From assembly GCA_009809945.1 (NCBI GenBank), contig WTPW01000587.1:108219-172218 (forward strand): a stretch of DNA of 64,000 bases. The letters are read 5' to 3'. Positions 45,567-57,974 of this stretch are shown here, piece by piece. A program made the position numbers and the translations under genes. The stretch is from Gigaspora margarita. Lineage: Eukaryota; Glomeromycota; Glomeromycetes; Diversisporales; Gigasporaceae. The notes below the pieces were generated by a model. That model saw nothing but the letters and a program-made list of their open reading frames with translations, was not told where the DNA came from and did not search any database. Each line of letters starts with the position of its first letter. The stretch's first letter is position 1.

Positions 45567-45825
45567 ACTGTAGTGCACTGATCAAAGTACTCCTCTTTTC
45601 AATACCTTTATTGCAAAAGACTCAGTACAAAGCACAAGATTTCTATTAATTAAATATAGATTTTTTTAAATTTTTAGACTGCTTATTGTAAATATGAAAT
45701 GTGTAAATACTTAAAAATTTTTTTGTAGCACAAACCCACTGCTATATAATATACTTAGGTCTTTTGTAAGTTTTTTGATGGGTATTTTGTATAAGACCCC
45801 AGGACTTTTGGTTAGTGCACTACAG
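45567..45825. mobile_element. pogo/Tc1-like MITE, 259 bp (TA TSD)
   Basis: CTGTAGTGCACT at the left and AGTGCACTACAG at the right are perfect inverses flanked by TA (45565-45566 and 45826-45827). It interrupts the retroelement tail after the integrase. Confidence 0.88.
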
Positions 45826-46058
45826 TACTCGCCTGACGCAAGATGTGTACAAATTATATACATTGGGCAACCAAGTACTAGATGTTTCACAAAATGCATG
45901 GTTACTCAAATGATATTAAGAAAGGAATAGTAAAATCACCAATGCAGATAATGCTTATGAAACACTTAGAGATTATATTGAGTCTACTCAGATAAAGAGC
46001 AGATATAGGTAGTGCTTAAGAAGGTATTCGCAAAGTTTATAATTAAGCAGGAAGAAAT

Positions 46059-46784
46059 TGTCTCATAAAAAATTTATAGATTATATCACCTGACTAGGCC
46101 AATATGCTTGTCAGTAATATTACCAATTTGCATGCCTATATTTAAATATATCAAAAAAAACAGTAATATATTTTGACATAGGTCTAGTGAATGGTTTGTT
46201 AAAATGTATTAAATTAATTAGTTAATTATTAGAAGCATTAAAGGACACAAATGTTAGTCTAGAATCAGTATAATACTTTCCCTGAATCATGTATAAAAGA
46301 CCTTCATTTTCACTTTACTATCGTTCTCAGTCTATTTTGATCTTAGAGATCATGTTCTCAAGTAACTACGTTCTCAAAAAATATTGTTCTTATACTTAGA
46401 GACACCAATCTTATACAAAGAGACTTTATTCTTTAGATTTAGTTTATTTTTATTTATATCTATTTTCTTATTTTCTTACTTATATAATAAAATATTGATT
46501 GTATCATATTGATCATTTTAAAATAAATCAATAAACAAGTCACTAATCAGTTATAATTAATCATTATATAAAATCGATTACTGCGAGTTTACAATAACAA
46601 TACTGATTTTTTTGTATCTTAATATACATTAGATTCGTTGTCTCTTTTGATTAAGCCTTATTAATCCTCTTTCAAGTGATAAAAACAACAGTACTAGATT
46701 TGCCAATCTCAAATTTATAACATAAATTGAATAGGTAATTTATTCCTTTAAATTATAAAGAGAAGTAATTTAAGTGTGTTAACA
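46059..46784 (+). repeat. 3' LTR (726 bp, uninterrupted)
   Basis: It starts TGTCTC after the purine run and ends near GTGTTAACA. It lacks the 514-bp MITE of the 5' LTR. Confidence 0.87.
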
Positions 46785-47472
46785 TTCTTTTTTATGCATA
46801 TAAAATCAAGTTTGGGCATATACACTTAGGCATAAAATTTGTTCTTTGAGTTGTGCTTTATTCATTTGGTCTTGTAAAAGGGCAAGGGTCTTTTTGATTT
46901 GTATAGGAATCTTAGTAGTCATAGTAGAAAATTTTATAGAAAAAAAAAAGAGAAATAAAAGTGACTACATTAATGAACTCTGGTTTTTATAATTTAGAGG
47001 CATGTTTACTCTAAGGGCTTCACAATGTTTGTGTTTTGGCCAATATAGTAACAACTAGTTTCCATAGAATTTGACCTTGAGCACATGGCTATCGATTATC
47101 CTTAGTTCATACAACCTGAAGAACAGTACATCATATATATTTAATAGGACCAAATTTTTAAGCTCCAATTTTGTACTATATAACATTTCTAGTCTAATTT
47201 ATATAAAAAAATCTGATTTCTGATTTTATATAATTCAATTTTATTTTTTTCTTGTATTACCCCTTTTGTTTGTTTTGTATTTTTTTAATCTTTTTTGGAG
47301 CAGATTGCCAGACTGCTTCTATTCTTCTAATAATTTTTCTACTCTTCTTAATAATAGGACTTTCAAGTCTTTTTCATTTCTGAAACAGGATTTGGTGTAA
47401 GATGAGACCAACTTCAACAGGCAGTATAGCAGATCAGTTATAGAGTAAGAAAAAAAAGTTCATACTCTGTAG
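46785..47472. other. Gene-free DNA
   Basis: No intact frame. A minus-strand stretch near 46860-46930 reads MTTKIPIQIKKTLALLQDQM without context; it may be old retroelement sequence. Confidence 0.35.
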
Positions 47473-47752
47473 CAGTGTTGTCATAGAACAACTTTGGACA
47501 ATGATTTGGACAATTTTGGACAATTTTGAACAATTAAATAAAGTAAAATTACTTAAAATTTTACTAAAATAACCTAATTTAATTTTAACTAAAATGTGTT
47601 TAGCATTTAAAAAAATATATAGTTATATATTTTTTAAATAGATTTATTAATTATTAAAGCCTAGACAAACTTTGGACAAACTTGAACATTTGGACAATTT
47701 TGGATATGGATATGCCAAAAAAGGCTATAGATAGCCAAAATGTACAACACTA
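47473..47752. mobile_element. hAT MITE family A, copy 2 (8-bp TSD)
   Basis: The 280-bp inverted sister of 4277-4556, flanked by CTCTGTAG at 47465-47472 and 47753-47760. The ends are CAGTGTTGT and ACAACACTA; the last base differs from the sister. Confidence 0.93.
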
Positions 47753-47867
47753 CTCTGTAGTACAATAGGGAGTAGTTTAGTAAGAAAAAAGGATGGGTAG
47801 TACACACTTATACTATTCCTTTCCAAATGATTTACACACTTGTTCAAAATGAATATATATATATTAA

Positions 47868-50800
47868 GTACGGTACAATGATTAATTTAGTACTGTATGA
47901 TATGATATTTGATATGATTATTAGCTGATCAATAGTAGGTTACTTCATATTTAACCACTACAGCATTTTTTATGCTATAAACATTACACAAATGGTAATT
48001 AATTTTTAATTATAGCTTGCATATACTATGCATAAATTAGATAATAAATAAATATAAACAATGTTTATTGTAAATCTATACCTTTTTTAGTTCAATTTCC
48101 TTATTGAAAAAATTTGTGAAATAGCGATACCGATACCAATGGATCTAAAAGCAACAACTTCAAAATTTTCTTCAACTATCACTAAATATCAATCAGAAGT
48201 AATAGAGTTATCTGACACAGATGATAAACTAATAATAGTGGTAATTGTATTTAAAGTTAACAGTAATTTAGTAAAAGTTATAGACTGTATAATAATAAGG
48301 ATTATATATATTATTTAAAAAGGCAAACAATTCCTCCTCTTCTGGAGCAGTAACAAGCGACAATAGAGGCATTCAAAGGCAATTGAGTATTTTGTCATGT
48401 GGATCGAATAAAATGGATAATTCTGGTAGCATTTTTAATATCTTATCATGTTTTAATTCACTGTCTGTTGAAGCAGTGATTCTTTTTATAAGGTAATAAA
48501 ATATTTCATTTAATTATTTTTACTAGTTAAATACTATTCAACTTGCAATTTATTTATGACTATATTATTAATTCAAATATTATATTTTTAATAAATAGAA
48601 TTCAAGTGATATAATGTCTTATAATAATGAAGATATAGATAGTGTAGTTAGTGATAGTTTGGAAAGTAAAATTGTTGTGCTTAATAGTAGTTTAAAAAAA
48701 ACAATATAATTAATAGTAGCTTTGAGACAAATAATGAAAGTGATCTATATAATCTAGTAAGTAAAATATTAATTTATTATTGCTATTTAATAAATAAAAA
48801 TTATTTATTTTATATATAAATTAAACTATTATTAGCCAACATTTGCGCAATTTGGTCAAAATTTAAGCATTGATCAAATTGAGTATTTTCTTGAATTTCA
48901 AGAATATCCAAAAACTTTATCTACTGGAGTTGCTAGTGTGTATAATGTTTCTGGATGAAAACCAGATGATGCAAAAAAAGCATTTGGAATTGCCAATCTT
49001 CAATATTCTTATGGAAATCCTGGAACCATTTGATCAATTAAAAAATGTCCATTCTTGGGTGTATCTATTCGCAAAACTTTTCATTCATGCCTTGGTGTAA
49101 AAGTATGTGAATTTAGTTCGCCAGAACTCAATATTGAACATACCTTTGTTGATTTTGAGAGTCAGCTATATAAGAAGATTTTTGAAGCAAATGAATCTTC
49201 AATTAATACTATTACTCTTAAGTAAGTATATATATTAATTTAATTATTTGATATATTAATTTATTAAATTTATATTTTAATTTTAGTACTTTTGGCCAAG
49301 CTTATAATACTCCATGCCTTTATATTGATTCAGTTACCAATATACAATGCAATGGCAAACCTGTTCTTAGAGAATATAAAAAGGTAATCTTTAGATCTTT
49401 AAAATTAAATAATAATTTTATTATATTAATATTAAATAATAATTTAGATTGATAATACTATATCAACTATTCAAAAATTTATTGGATGTAAAAACTATAA
49501 ATTGGGACAAAAAGGACATTGCTATATTTCAATTAATCAGAATGTAAATTTAAATTATCTTGAACAACTTTTTCAAAATTATATATATTGTCCTAATGGA
49601 ATTAACAGAGAAGTACATATTATTTATTATTACTTTATTATAAATATTAAAATATTAATTTTATATTTTAAAAATATAATAGGATCAAAATGAAATTATT
49701 GATAAATGTTTTACAGTTCTTCCAAACTCTTCTGTACGAAACTATTGTTGTAAGTAAATATAATAATAAATATATTAATATTTTATATATTTAATACTGA
49801 AATTAATTATACTTATATATTTAATATTAAATTAATTATATTTTTAATAATTTAGCATTTCTTCATAAAACCAATACTCAAATTGGAAAAGGAAAAATAA
49901 TTAACAAAGGAAATGTTTTGTAAAATTTTATCATATATTACCAGATAATTTAACAGAATGTCCTTTTATTGTAATGATTTCTACTGGTGTTCATAACCAT
50001 CCACCTCCACCACCAGTTAAAACTCTACAGAATATAATGGAAAATTTACAAAAAATTATTAATAATGAATATGATCTTGATCTTACTGCATGTAAACTTC
50101 TTACAAGTAAGTAAATTTACAGTATATAAATATATTATTAAATTTTTAATATTAAATTTAATATAATTTTAAACATTAAAATTAGGACCAATGGTAAAAA
50201 TGTATCTTCAAGGAAAACCATTAAGTAGCATTCATCCATCTTTAAATAATCAATCACGGCTTAATTACTTAATTGAAAAAAATAAGCGATCTAAATATCC
50301 ATTTGGGCAAGATATTATTGGTATTTTATTTATTATGAATATAATAATATATAAATATAATTTTAAAATTTAATTATTTATATTTTAGGAGTTACTTATG
50401 AATTATTAAAGCAAAAAAATTTACCAGATCCATATATTCAAATGGCTAATTAGTATACAAAATTAGTATATTTAATTAATTTATTTATTTATTTATTAAT
50501 TTAAAATGTAATTAAAAATTTTATAGGATTTTTTGATAATGGACAATATCTTGTATTATGTACACAAAAAGAGCAAACAAAATTTTTTGCACAATCATTA
50601 TATGCAGAAATTGATATAGCATTTAAACGAATTTATGAAGCTACAAATGAATGGGAAATTTGTGCATATGTGAATCGCTATCAAAAAAGTAAATATATAT
50701 TTATTTTTACAATTATAAAAACTAATAAATAATAACATTGTTATATATAATTTTATAGTATTAGTATTTGCAAGAGCTTTTACAAATATTCAATCAGCAA

Positions 50801-52460
50801 ATGCATATCAACATTTATTTGAAGATTTATTCACTATTATTGAAAATGATACACAAAAACCATTTAAATTTTAGCATATTCATGGAAGCAGATTAGGTTG
50901 TTTAATTGCTGATGAACATCAAGGTCAAGCACTTGGTAAATATATTAAATTAATAAAAAATTAAAATTTTATAAATTTTTTATAAATAATATTAAATTTT
51001 AAATTTTAACTAACATATAATTGATTTAAAATATATTTAAAAAAGGATTTGGACAATATCTTCATTCTAAATATAATAATTTATCATGTGAAGAACATTT
51101 ACAACATATATATAAACTATGCCAAATTCATTTTAATTGGTAATTTAATTAATATAATATATAATTTATTAATAATTTATATTTTTACTAATTTATTTAT
51201 TGTCTATTATGTAATATTCGAAATAAAGCTATTTCTAATGAAACAAAAACTTTAATGTATTCAATACCAACATTAAAAACTCAAGAGAATGTAGTAAAAG
51301 CATTAACTAAAATTAAAGAATCTGGTGAATTAGGAGCTGCAGGTATTTAATTTAATTTTACAATATTGATAATTTGTAATTTATATATAATAAAATATAA
51401 ATAATTATAGAATGGGTTCAAGATAAATCTAAACCATGGATATTAGCAGGACTTTCTATGGCATTTACTAAAATGAATATTGACATATAGAATCAAACAC
51501 CTAATAATACAAATGCAAATAAATCAGCACATACAAATATAAATTGAGATAGTTATTCTTTATCTCTTTTAGCAGCAATCTACAGGCTTGTAATTTTTAA
51601 ATTTTAATATTTATCTAAATAATTATATAAAATCTGCTAATATTTATTTATATTAATATAGAGGATGTGATTTCAATTAATGGCAGTAGAATACTGCAAA
51701 AACATATGAACAATACAATGTAAAAGACTCATATAATGATAAATCAGAATTAGCACGTTTAACTCATAATGCAAAGAAAAGTCGTAAGTTTAATTTTTAT
51801 TTATATAAATTATATAGTAATATATAATTATTATAATAATAAAGAACATTTATTAGAAAAACGAAAAAAAAAGATAAAGAACCTGCATTAAAATCTGAAC
51901 CACAAAAAAAGNGCAAAAGCCAAAGATTAAATAAGAAGAATAGTAATGATTATTCAATTAATACANCTTCAGAATTATCTATTGCTATTCCTACAATTCA
52001 ANAGCAANATGATTATACTGAATGGGAAGACAAAAAANNTAAATTACAACAAAAAAGTTTGGAATTATTAAAAGAAGAAATTGCACTTCGTGAGAAATTG
52101 AATAGTTTAAAAAATTAGATAATAGAATTCTAATTTTTAATCTTTACTGTAAAATTATTTGTATAGCACTAAAATGTTTTATTAAAATTTATAATAAAGA
52201 TTGCAAAATAATGCTTATTATTGCTGTATACAAATTATCGCGAAATTTTGGGGTTCGGCATGAATTAAATTTAGGCCGAAAAATTTGTAATTTCTACATA
52301 AACTCGAATTAAATAGTATAAAAATTTATTCTAACACATACGTTGTGTAATATATTTTTTTTTACCAAATATAATTTTTTATATTCAATAATAATAATAT
52401 ACTGTAAAGTACAGATATTTAATTAAATTATGGTATTATATCATACTGTACAGTACAAAA
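47868..52460 (+). mobile_element. Possible MULE-like transposon (weak ends)
   Basis: TAGTACTGTATGATATGATAT near 47888 resembles the inverse of ATATCATACTGTACAGTA near 52440. These AT-rich words could be the TIRs of an element enclosing the multi-exon gene. No target duplication was found. Confidence 0.35.
48139..52118 (+). pseudogene. Multi-exon MULE-like protein gene with HNHPPPPP motif (broken)
   Basis: About twelve short exons are separated by AT-rich introns of roughly 60-100 bp with GT...AG borders, for example introns 48241-48322, 49222-49286 and 49384-49447. Readable blocks in order: LSIDQIEYFLEF; CLGVKVCEFSSPEL; LGQKGHCYISINQN; VHNHPPPPPVKTL; YLQGKPLSSIHPSLNN; AEIDIAFKRIYEATNEWEI (the MULE-type block with a catalytic-like Asp); FARAFTNIQSANAYQHLFED; a LGCLIADEHQGQALG segment; and a Lys/Glu-rich coiled-coil tail ending at 52118. 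Stops occur at several expected Trp positions, and A/T-run frameshifts occur near 48700 and 49920; five or more ambiguous bases lie in the last exon. From memory it resembles a large family in arbuscular mycorrhizal fungi. Some breaks could be sequence errors. Confidence 0.7.
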
Positions 52461-52575
52461 TACAAATAGGACCATACATAATCGCTATACCCCAGTTCAA
52501 AACTCCACAAAGAGATTTGTTAAACTGTTCTATCAATCCATTGGTTTGGGGTAATAAGTTGTAGACATACTATTA

Positions 52576-53838
52576 CAGTGCCTGCCGTAAGTATCTGACC
52601 CAGTGTAATATCACATGCATTGTACATACAACCTTAAAATTTTCCCATGACAAACAATGATGCAAACGCTGATCATACTTACCATTTGTAGGCAATTCAT
52701 CCATTTACCAGGGCAATGTTCTCCGCCCAAATTTTGAACCCTTAAAATGCCTCTTCTGCTGCATAAGCAATATGAAATCATTTTTTTGCACTATCTTCCA
52801 AAGGTCTGAAGCTTGGGCTTGGTGCTACAGCAAAGATTGTAGGCTGTAGTAAGTCTAGTGCGCTTTATTTGGTAAAAAAATGGTAGGAAACAAAATTTAA
52901 ATGATGAACCAAAACCTTGTCAAAATCAGATCACTACTCTGTAGCAAGATGCAAAGATCTTTAAGCTTGCAAGTGACAAAGAAAATGTAACTGCTGTTGA
53001 AATACAACAGGAAATGAAAAAACAGAATGTTAGCATTAGTGTACGCACCATTCAAAAGCATCTACTTAAAGGTAGGACAAAATATATAGCAAAGCCTTCC
53101 AAACCACTTCTCATGAAGAAGCACAAAGAGAAACGGCTAAAATGGGTGAAAGATTATCAGGATTTCGACTAGGGCCAGGTAATATTTACAGATGAAAGTA
53201 TGTTCTGTTTGAATCAACTGCATCCAAGAACCTGGTAGTGGTCTGGGCGGCATAAATTATAGCGGTCTGTGAAGTATCTGTTGAAGCTCAACGTATGGGG
53301 TTGTTTTTCGTCTTTGGGCTTTGGCAAGTTGATTTACTTTCAGCACAACTTGAATGCCAAATATATGGTTAGGATATATGAACAAGTTCTTCTCCCATCT
53401 GCTAAGCTTCTTTTTGGGGCAGATTCAGATAGTTGGATTTTGCAAGAAGACAATGATTCGAAGTATTGTGCAACTTTGTCAAAGATTTGAAGGAAGAAAA
53501 CAATGTCAAGGTTCTTCTATGGCCATCTGTTTCCCCTGACCAAAATCCTATTGAAAATGTTTGGAGATTATTAAAAATTAAGATAGCAAGAAAAAAAAGT
53601 AGAACACTTGCAATATTAAAATTGTGTTTGGTAAAAGAGTGGAATGCATTAACCCACGAACTTGCTACTAAAGTAGCCAAAAGTATGGAAAGGCGGGTTG
53701 AGGCTTTAATTAAAGCCAATGGGGATTACACAATGTATTAGTAGTCTAAATGAATTATGTATTTTTAATAAAAAAAAATAAAGTTTTATCTTGCCTCTTT
53801 TTATGTTACAAGGAGTCAGATACTTATAGCAGGCACTA
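52576..53838 (+). mobile_element. Tc1-like transposon, decayed (TA TSD)
   Basis: CAGTGCCTGCCGTAAGTATC at the left and the inverted right end TAGTGCCTGCTATAAGTATC are flanked by TA (52574-52575 and 53839-53840). At 1,263 bp it has the usual Tc1 length, with one transposase gene between the ends. Confidence 0.93.
52745..53741 (+). pseudogene. Tc1 transposase (DDE), broken by stops and a frameshift
   Basis: The N-terminal helix-turn-helix part is only patchily readable (a CSKSSALYLVKKW-like stretch after frame changes). The middle reads SISVRTIQKHLLKGR and KWVKDYQDF, then a stop in place of a Trp, then VIFTDESMF with the first catalytic Asp. LQEDNDSKY carries the second Asp. After a frame change near 53480, SPDQNPIENVWRLLK carries the Glu, and the frame runs to the stop at 53741. 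All three acidic residues survive but the reading frame does not, so it is inactive. Confidence 0.9.
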
Positions 53839-54205
53839 TATAACTGGCATTTTTTAACAAAGAGTGTTGACCAGTTTGTTACAAAAATAAGATCTTGATC
53901 AGTCAAGATCTTTTTTTTCAAGTTAAAGTGCTTACTTTGGGAGTAAGAGTTTTATTCAAGCATTATTAGATCCTGGGCTTCCTATATAGAGATCACCTGA
54001 TATAGTATTTTGATGAGAATACAACTAGCTATACCTGCAACTTTTGATTGCCTATTTAAGTAGCTGCCAAAGGTTCTACACTAGCTGCTATACCTGCAAT
54101 CTGCATACCAGTTATTGCCTATTTTAAACTCTCTGATCATTGCCATCTGCCAACCTATTTCATATCACTAGAACACAATTCAGATTCTTTTCTACCTCCT
54201 TTAGG

Positions 54206-54664
54206 TAAGGATGTTATGGTCTGGCAAGGACCACAGTCTGAACCAGTCTTTTGAACTGGTCTAAGTGGTTTCTGGTCCATAAATTGGAACCAGTCCAGAT
54301 TGGTCTGTCCATAATAAAAAAAAAAAAAAAAAGTAAAAATTTAAAAAAACAGGTTAAAAAAAGAGTGAAAGGCAAATTAAAAAAAATTGCCTTAGAAAAA
54401 AAAAGACAAAAAAAAAAAACTAGTATTGATTTTAATTTGCTTGATCAGCTCATTATCAAGTTTTGATTATGGAATATTTATTATGTGTGTTACAATAGTC
54501 AAAATTCTCCAATTCTATTGGCTGCAAGTAGACTGGTCCTTGAACCAGACTAAGCTAGGACCGGATCATGAACCAGTTTATGAAATTTGGTCCAGTTTGT
54601 GGTTCGCTGCTCAGACCCAGTCTTTTGAACTGAAACCAGACCAGAACAGACTGTAATATTCCTA
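54206..54664. mobile_element. hAT MITE, 459 bp (8-bp TSD)
   Basis: CCTTTAGG is duplicated at 54198-54205 and 54665-54672. The ends are TAAGGATGTTA and TAATATTCCTA, continuing to GGTCTGG/CCAGACC words. The centre has an A-rich run (54310-54420) that creates Lys-rich frames. It is inserted in the integrase debris. Confidence 0.9.
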
Positions 54665-55561
54665 CCTTTAGGACTACTTGATTTTCAGTAAAAAATCTGA
54701 TAGAGCAGTCTTTGTCCTACACAGATAATACCTACACTTTAGTAACTTATGCATCTACTAAGGTGGACTACTTGCAGTTAGAGATTGGAATCGTTAATCG
54801 TTTAACCGCCTATAATCGTTTATTTATGTTATACGGTTAAACGAGTACCCAATTTTATAAACGATTAAAAACCGTTAAATTATTCACTTAATCGCTTTTT
54901 AAATCTTATACGATTAATCATTTAATAGTCGTTTAATACCTCATGTGGAGACAAAAAATATGCACGTGGTAAATAGTATGTACGTGAATCATTAATCGTT
55001 TAATCACTAGATAATATAACCACACAGATCAAACAAATATACAGTACACACATTATCATATCNGTACCTAGCTTAAGTATTCGATTCATCTTAAAAAAAA
55101 AAATCAAAGAATAGCTAAGTCATATGCTTATCTTAATCAAGAATAAAAAGTTCGTCATATTTCTGTAATGCAGAATAAGGAGAAATATAATAATTGTAAC
55201 GGTCATAATGAAATTGAAATTTTGGGCGCATTTTTTAGGGCTAGGGGTTAAAGGTTAAGGTTAGTTTTAGAGTTTATATTAAACAAGTATAAGTGGGTTT
55301 TAGAAGGTTAGAAGGTTAAATAAAAGAAAACGTAGCTTCATTTTAAATTATGATCCGTGACAATAATAAAAATTATAAGGCAGGTTTTTACCTGGCTAAA
55401 CTCGTTGATAGCATACATTCAAATAAGCAGATGACATAGTATTTAAAATTTGTATGCCATTATACTAAAATTGGAATTTGATAATGCAAGTTTAATTTTA
55501 GTAAACAAATAAAACGTAAAACAAAAAATTAAATCAACTTCTTTTGTTTAACGATTTAACG

Positions 55562-57974
55562 ATGAATATGCAAGATAACGATAATGAAAACCGGGTAGAT
55601 GATTCAGAAACCGATAGTGAACTTGAAAGCGATCATAATAGTAATGAGGCAGGACCTTCTTCTAAATCTTCTAAATCATTATCATCTCAGTTAAAAGATA
55701 AAAAAACTGCTAGTTTACCAAAAAAAAAGAAAAAGCGTAAACGTATAGCTGAAGCATGGAAATATTTTGAACAAGAAGGATCATTTGCAGTGTGTCAGGT
55801 TGAAATAACTAAGGATGGAATAAAAAAAAAATGTGGTCATAAATATGATCGTACTAACACAAATTCGACCACATCTATGAACTACCATGTAACTCAAGAA
55901 CATAATATAGTTCTTGAAAATCTAGCCAAAAAGGTATTATTTTTAATTTATATTGTATAAATAAATTTATATTTATTCAAACTACCGAAATAGGTAAAAA
56001 AAAAAAAGAACCTACTCAGGCTACACTCGAACAGGTTATGGAAAATATAAGACCGCATGGCCCAAATAGACAAAATGAGTTACAAGCTGCATGTGCAGAG
56101 TGGATTGCTATAGATTCCGTATCCTTTAATACACTTCGTGGAAAAGGATTTCAACGGTTTATGAAAAAAATTGATCCCAGGTTTAAACCACCATCTAATA
56201 AGTTGTGTAAAGATCTTATAATAGCGAATTGTCAAGATGGAATAATCAAATTTAAAGAAAAGATTAATGAAACATGTGAATATGCTGCAATAACCACAGA
56301 TCTCTGGACTGCACGGTCTAAATTTGGATATATTGGTATTACAGTGCATTGGTTAACGCCTAATTTTGAAATCATTGACATGCTTCTTACAATCGAACGT
56401 ATGCAATATCCTCATACAGCTGAGAGAATACACGATTATCTTAATAATAAGATGCATGAATTTGGATTAAATGAAAAATTGTTTATAGGGGTTACTGACA
56501 ATGGCTCAAACATGAAAAAAGCTTTTATGATTTGGGAAGATATTGAACGACTACCCTGTTCCGCTCATATGCTCCAACTATCAGTAGTAAAAGGGCTAAA
56601 AAAAATTACTCCATATGTTAAAAGATTCAAAAAATTGGTAAAATTTTTTACAAAATCAGTTAAACAATCTGAACGACTTGATGCAGCACAAATAGACCTC
56701 GCACGACAAAATCATATTCGAGAAGAAAATGTTGAAATTCTTCGATTTAATGAATTGTCAAACCTTGATATGGATCAAGAAATCGGTTCAGCAGAGGAAG
56801 AAGAAGTTGATGAATCAACAATAAAAATTTTACGTAACAGATCTGAAGTCTGCACTAGATGGAACTCTAGTTATTATTCGTGGGCACGGCTTTTAGAACT
56901 AAAGGATGCAATTATATGGCTTGCATCCGTATTACCATTAAAAAAAGGTAATGAAAATAAGAAAGACGGCCAAATATTATCTCGGCTACTTTTAAAAGAT
57001 TATGAATGGGATCTGTTGAAAAGAATTGTTGATGCATTAAAACCATTTGAGCTTGCAACAACATTCTTTTCGGGAAGCAAATATCCTACCCTTTCATTAA
57101 TGTACCCAACAATTCGAGAATTACAAAATCAATATATAGTAAACTTGTATAGTGATGAAATTAGTAATAGTGAAGATGATGAAGACGATAATGGTAAATT
57201 TTTGCTGGGCCTATATTATTTTTTGACAACTAAAAAAAATATAAAAAACGATTACAAAAACCTAAACCTATTTATATATTTATAGAATCAGACCTTCTGT
57301 TAGATTCTGAAAGCGAAAATGAAGATGAATTTTACTCACAATTAGATTCAGCTTGTGATGCTCGCTCACATGCTTTATCATCATCACCTAATCTCGACCT
57401 TATAGAAAAAGAATTTAAAAATGCTATTTTTAATTCTTTAGAAAAAAATTGGCATGATTTTCATGAAATCGGATTAGTTGCTACTCTCTTAGATCCTCGA
57501 ACAAAAAAAATGACATCATTCACCAGTAGAGAACGAGAAAAGGCCAGAATCAAGTTAAAAGATGAATTTGAGAAATTACAACAGCTTAATATTAGTGGTG
57601 ATAATCAACTGGAACAAGAAACATTACCGATAGCTCCTGAAATTACACAAAATCCCTTTTTTGAAGGCATTTTTGGGGTACAAAACCAAGAAGACATTGC
57701 ACCTTTAGATGAGGTTATACGATACTTAGATCTTGCTCCTATGAATTATAATGCCAATCCTTGGCAATGGTGGAATAATCACAAAAGTGAATTTCCAATT
57801 TTATCACTATTAGCACGTAGGTATTTGTGCATACCAGTGACATCAGTCCCCTGCGAGAGACTTTTCTCAGATGCAGGAAACTTGATTACATCTAAACGTA
57901 CACGATTAGGCTCAAAAATTATAGGGAAAATGCTTTTTCTAAAGCGTAATGATGAATATCTAAATATGTCTTAA
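55562..57974 (+). CDS. hAT transposase, three exons, nearly intact
   Basis: Exon 1 (55562-55933) has an acidic, serine-rich start, a KKKKKRKR basic stretch and a BED finger (EAWKYFEQE, CGHKY, NYHVTQEH). Exon 2 (about 55994-57193) has the catalytic blocks TTDLWTARSKFGYIGITVHW and IGVTDNGSNMKKAF, then LPCSAHMLQLSVVKGLKK. Exon 3 (57286-57974) has LLDPRTKK and the C-terminal dimerisation motif VTSVPCERLFSDAGNLITSK. Introns: 55934-55993 and 57194-57285, both GT...AG; the second joins in frame. The first leaves a one-base phase mismatch before a 12-A run at about 55996-56007, either a homopolymer error or a real frameshift. I use the ATG at 55562; the frame also opens upstream at TTG. About 750 residues, a normal hAT size. 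Confidence 0.88.

Larger units (their letters stand above)
38389..46784 (+). mobile_element. Ty3-type LTR retrotransposon, decayed
   Basis: Two direct LTRs (38389-39657 including an insertion; 46059-46784) begin TGTCWC and end ACA. A possible primer-binding site (TGGTGGTGACTG at 39662) follows the 5' LTR, and a purine run (AGGAAGAAA, 46049-46057) precedes the 3' LTR. Between them are a gag-type zinc knuckle (CSYCKVKSHNVSKC, near 40275-40316) and an integrase block (TTPYHPLTNGLVERF, near 45110-45160), all with many stops. No reverse transcriptase could be read; some of it may have been lost or lie in the gap. No target duplication was found. Two MITEs and an assembly gap lie in the body. Confidence 0.85.
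52456..54205 (-). pseudogene. Ty3-type integrase debris split by a Tc1 element
   Basis: On the minus strand 53840-53925 reads KILTDQDLIFVTNW (the integrase D block, normally LTDQGTNF) and 52490-52570 reads TTYYPQTNGLIEQFNKSL (the E block). The Tc1 element at 52576-53838 lies exactly between them. Flanking DNA at 53930-54197, 54673-54770 and 58689-59140 probably belongs to the same retroelement but could not be assigned to domains. Confidence 0.75.

Noticed and set aside
53402..53719. Minus-strand frame in the Tc1 element
   Set aside because: It is the antisense shadow of the transposase, whose catalytic blocks read on the plus strand.
48139..53741. Alternative genetic code with TGA read as Trp
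   Set aside because: Many of the stops are TAG or occur at Arg positions, frameshifts coexist, and the intact Sel1 and hAT genes do not need it.
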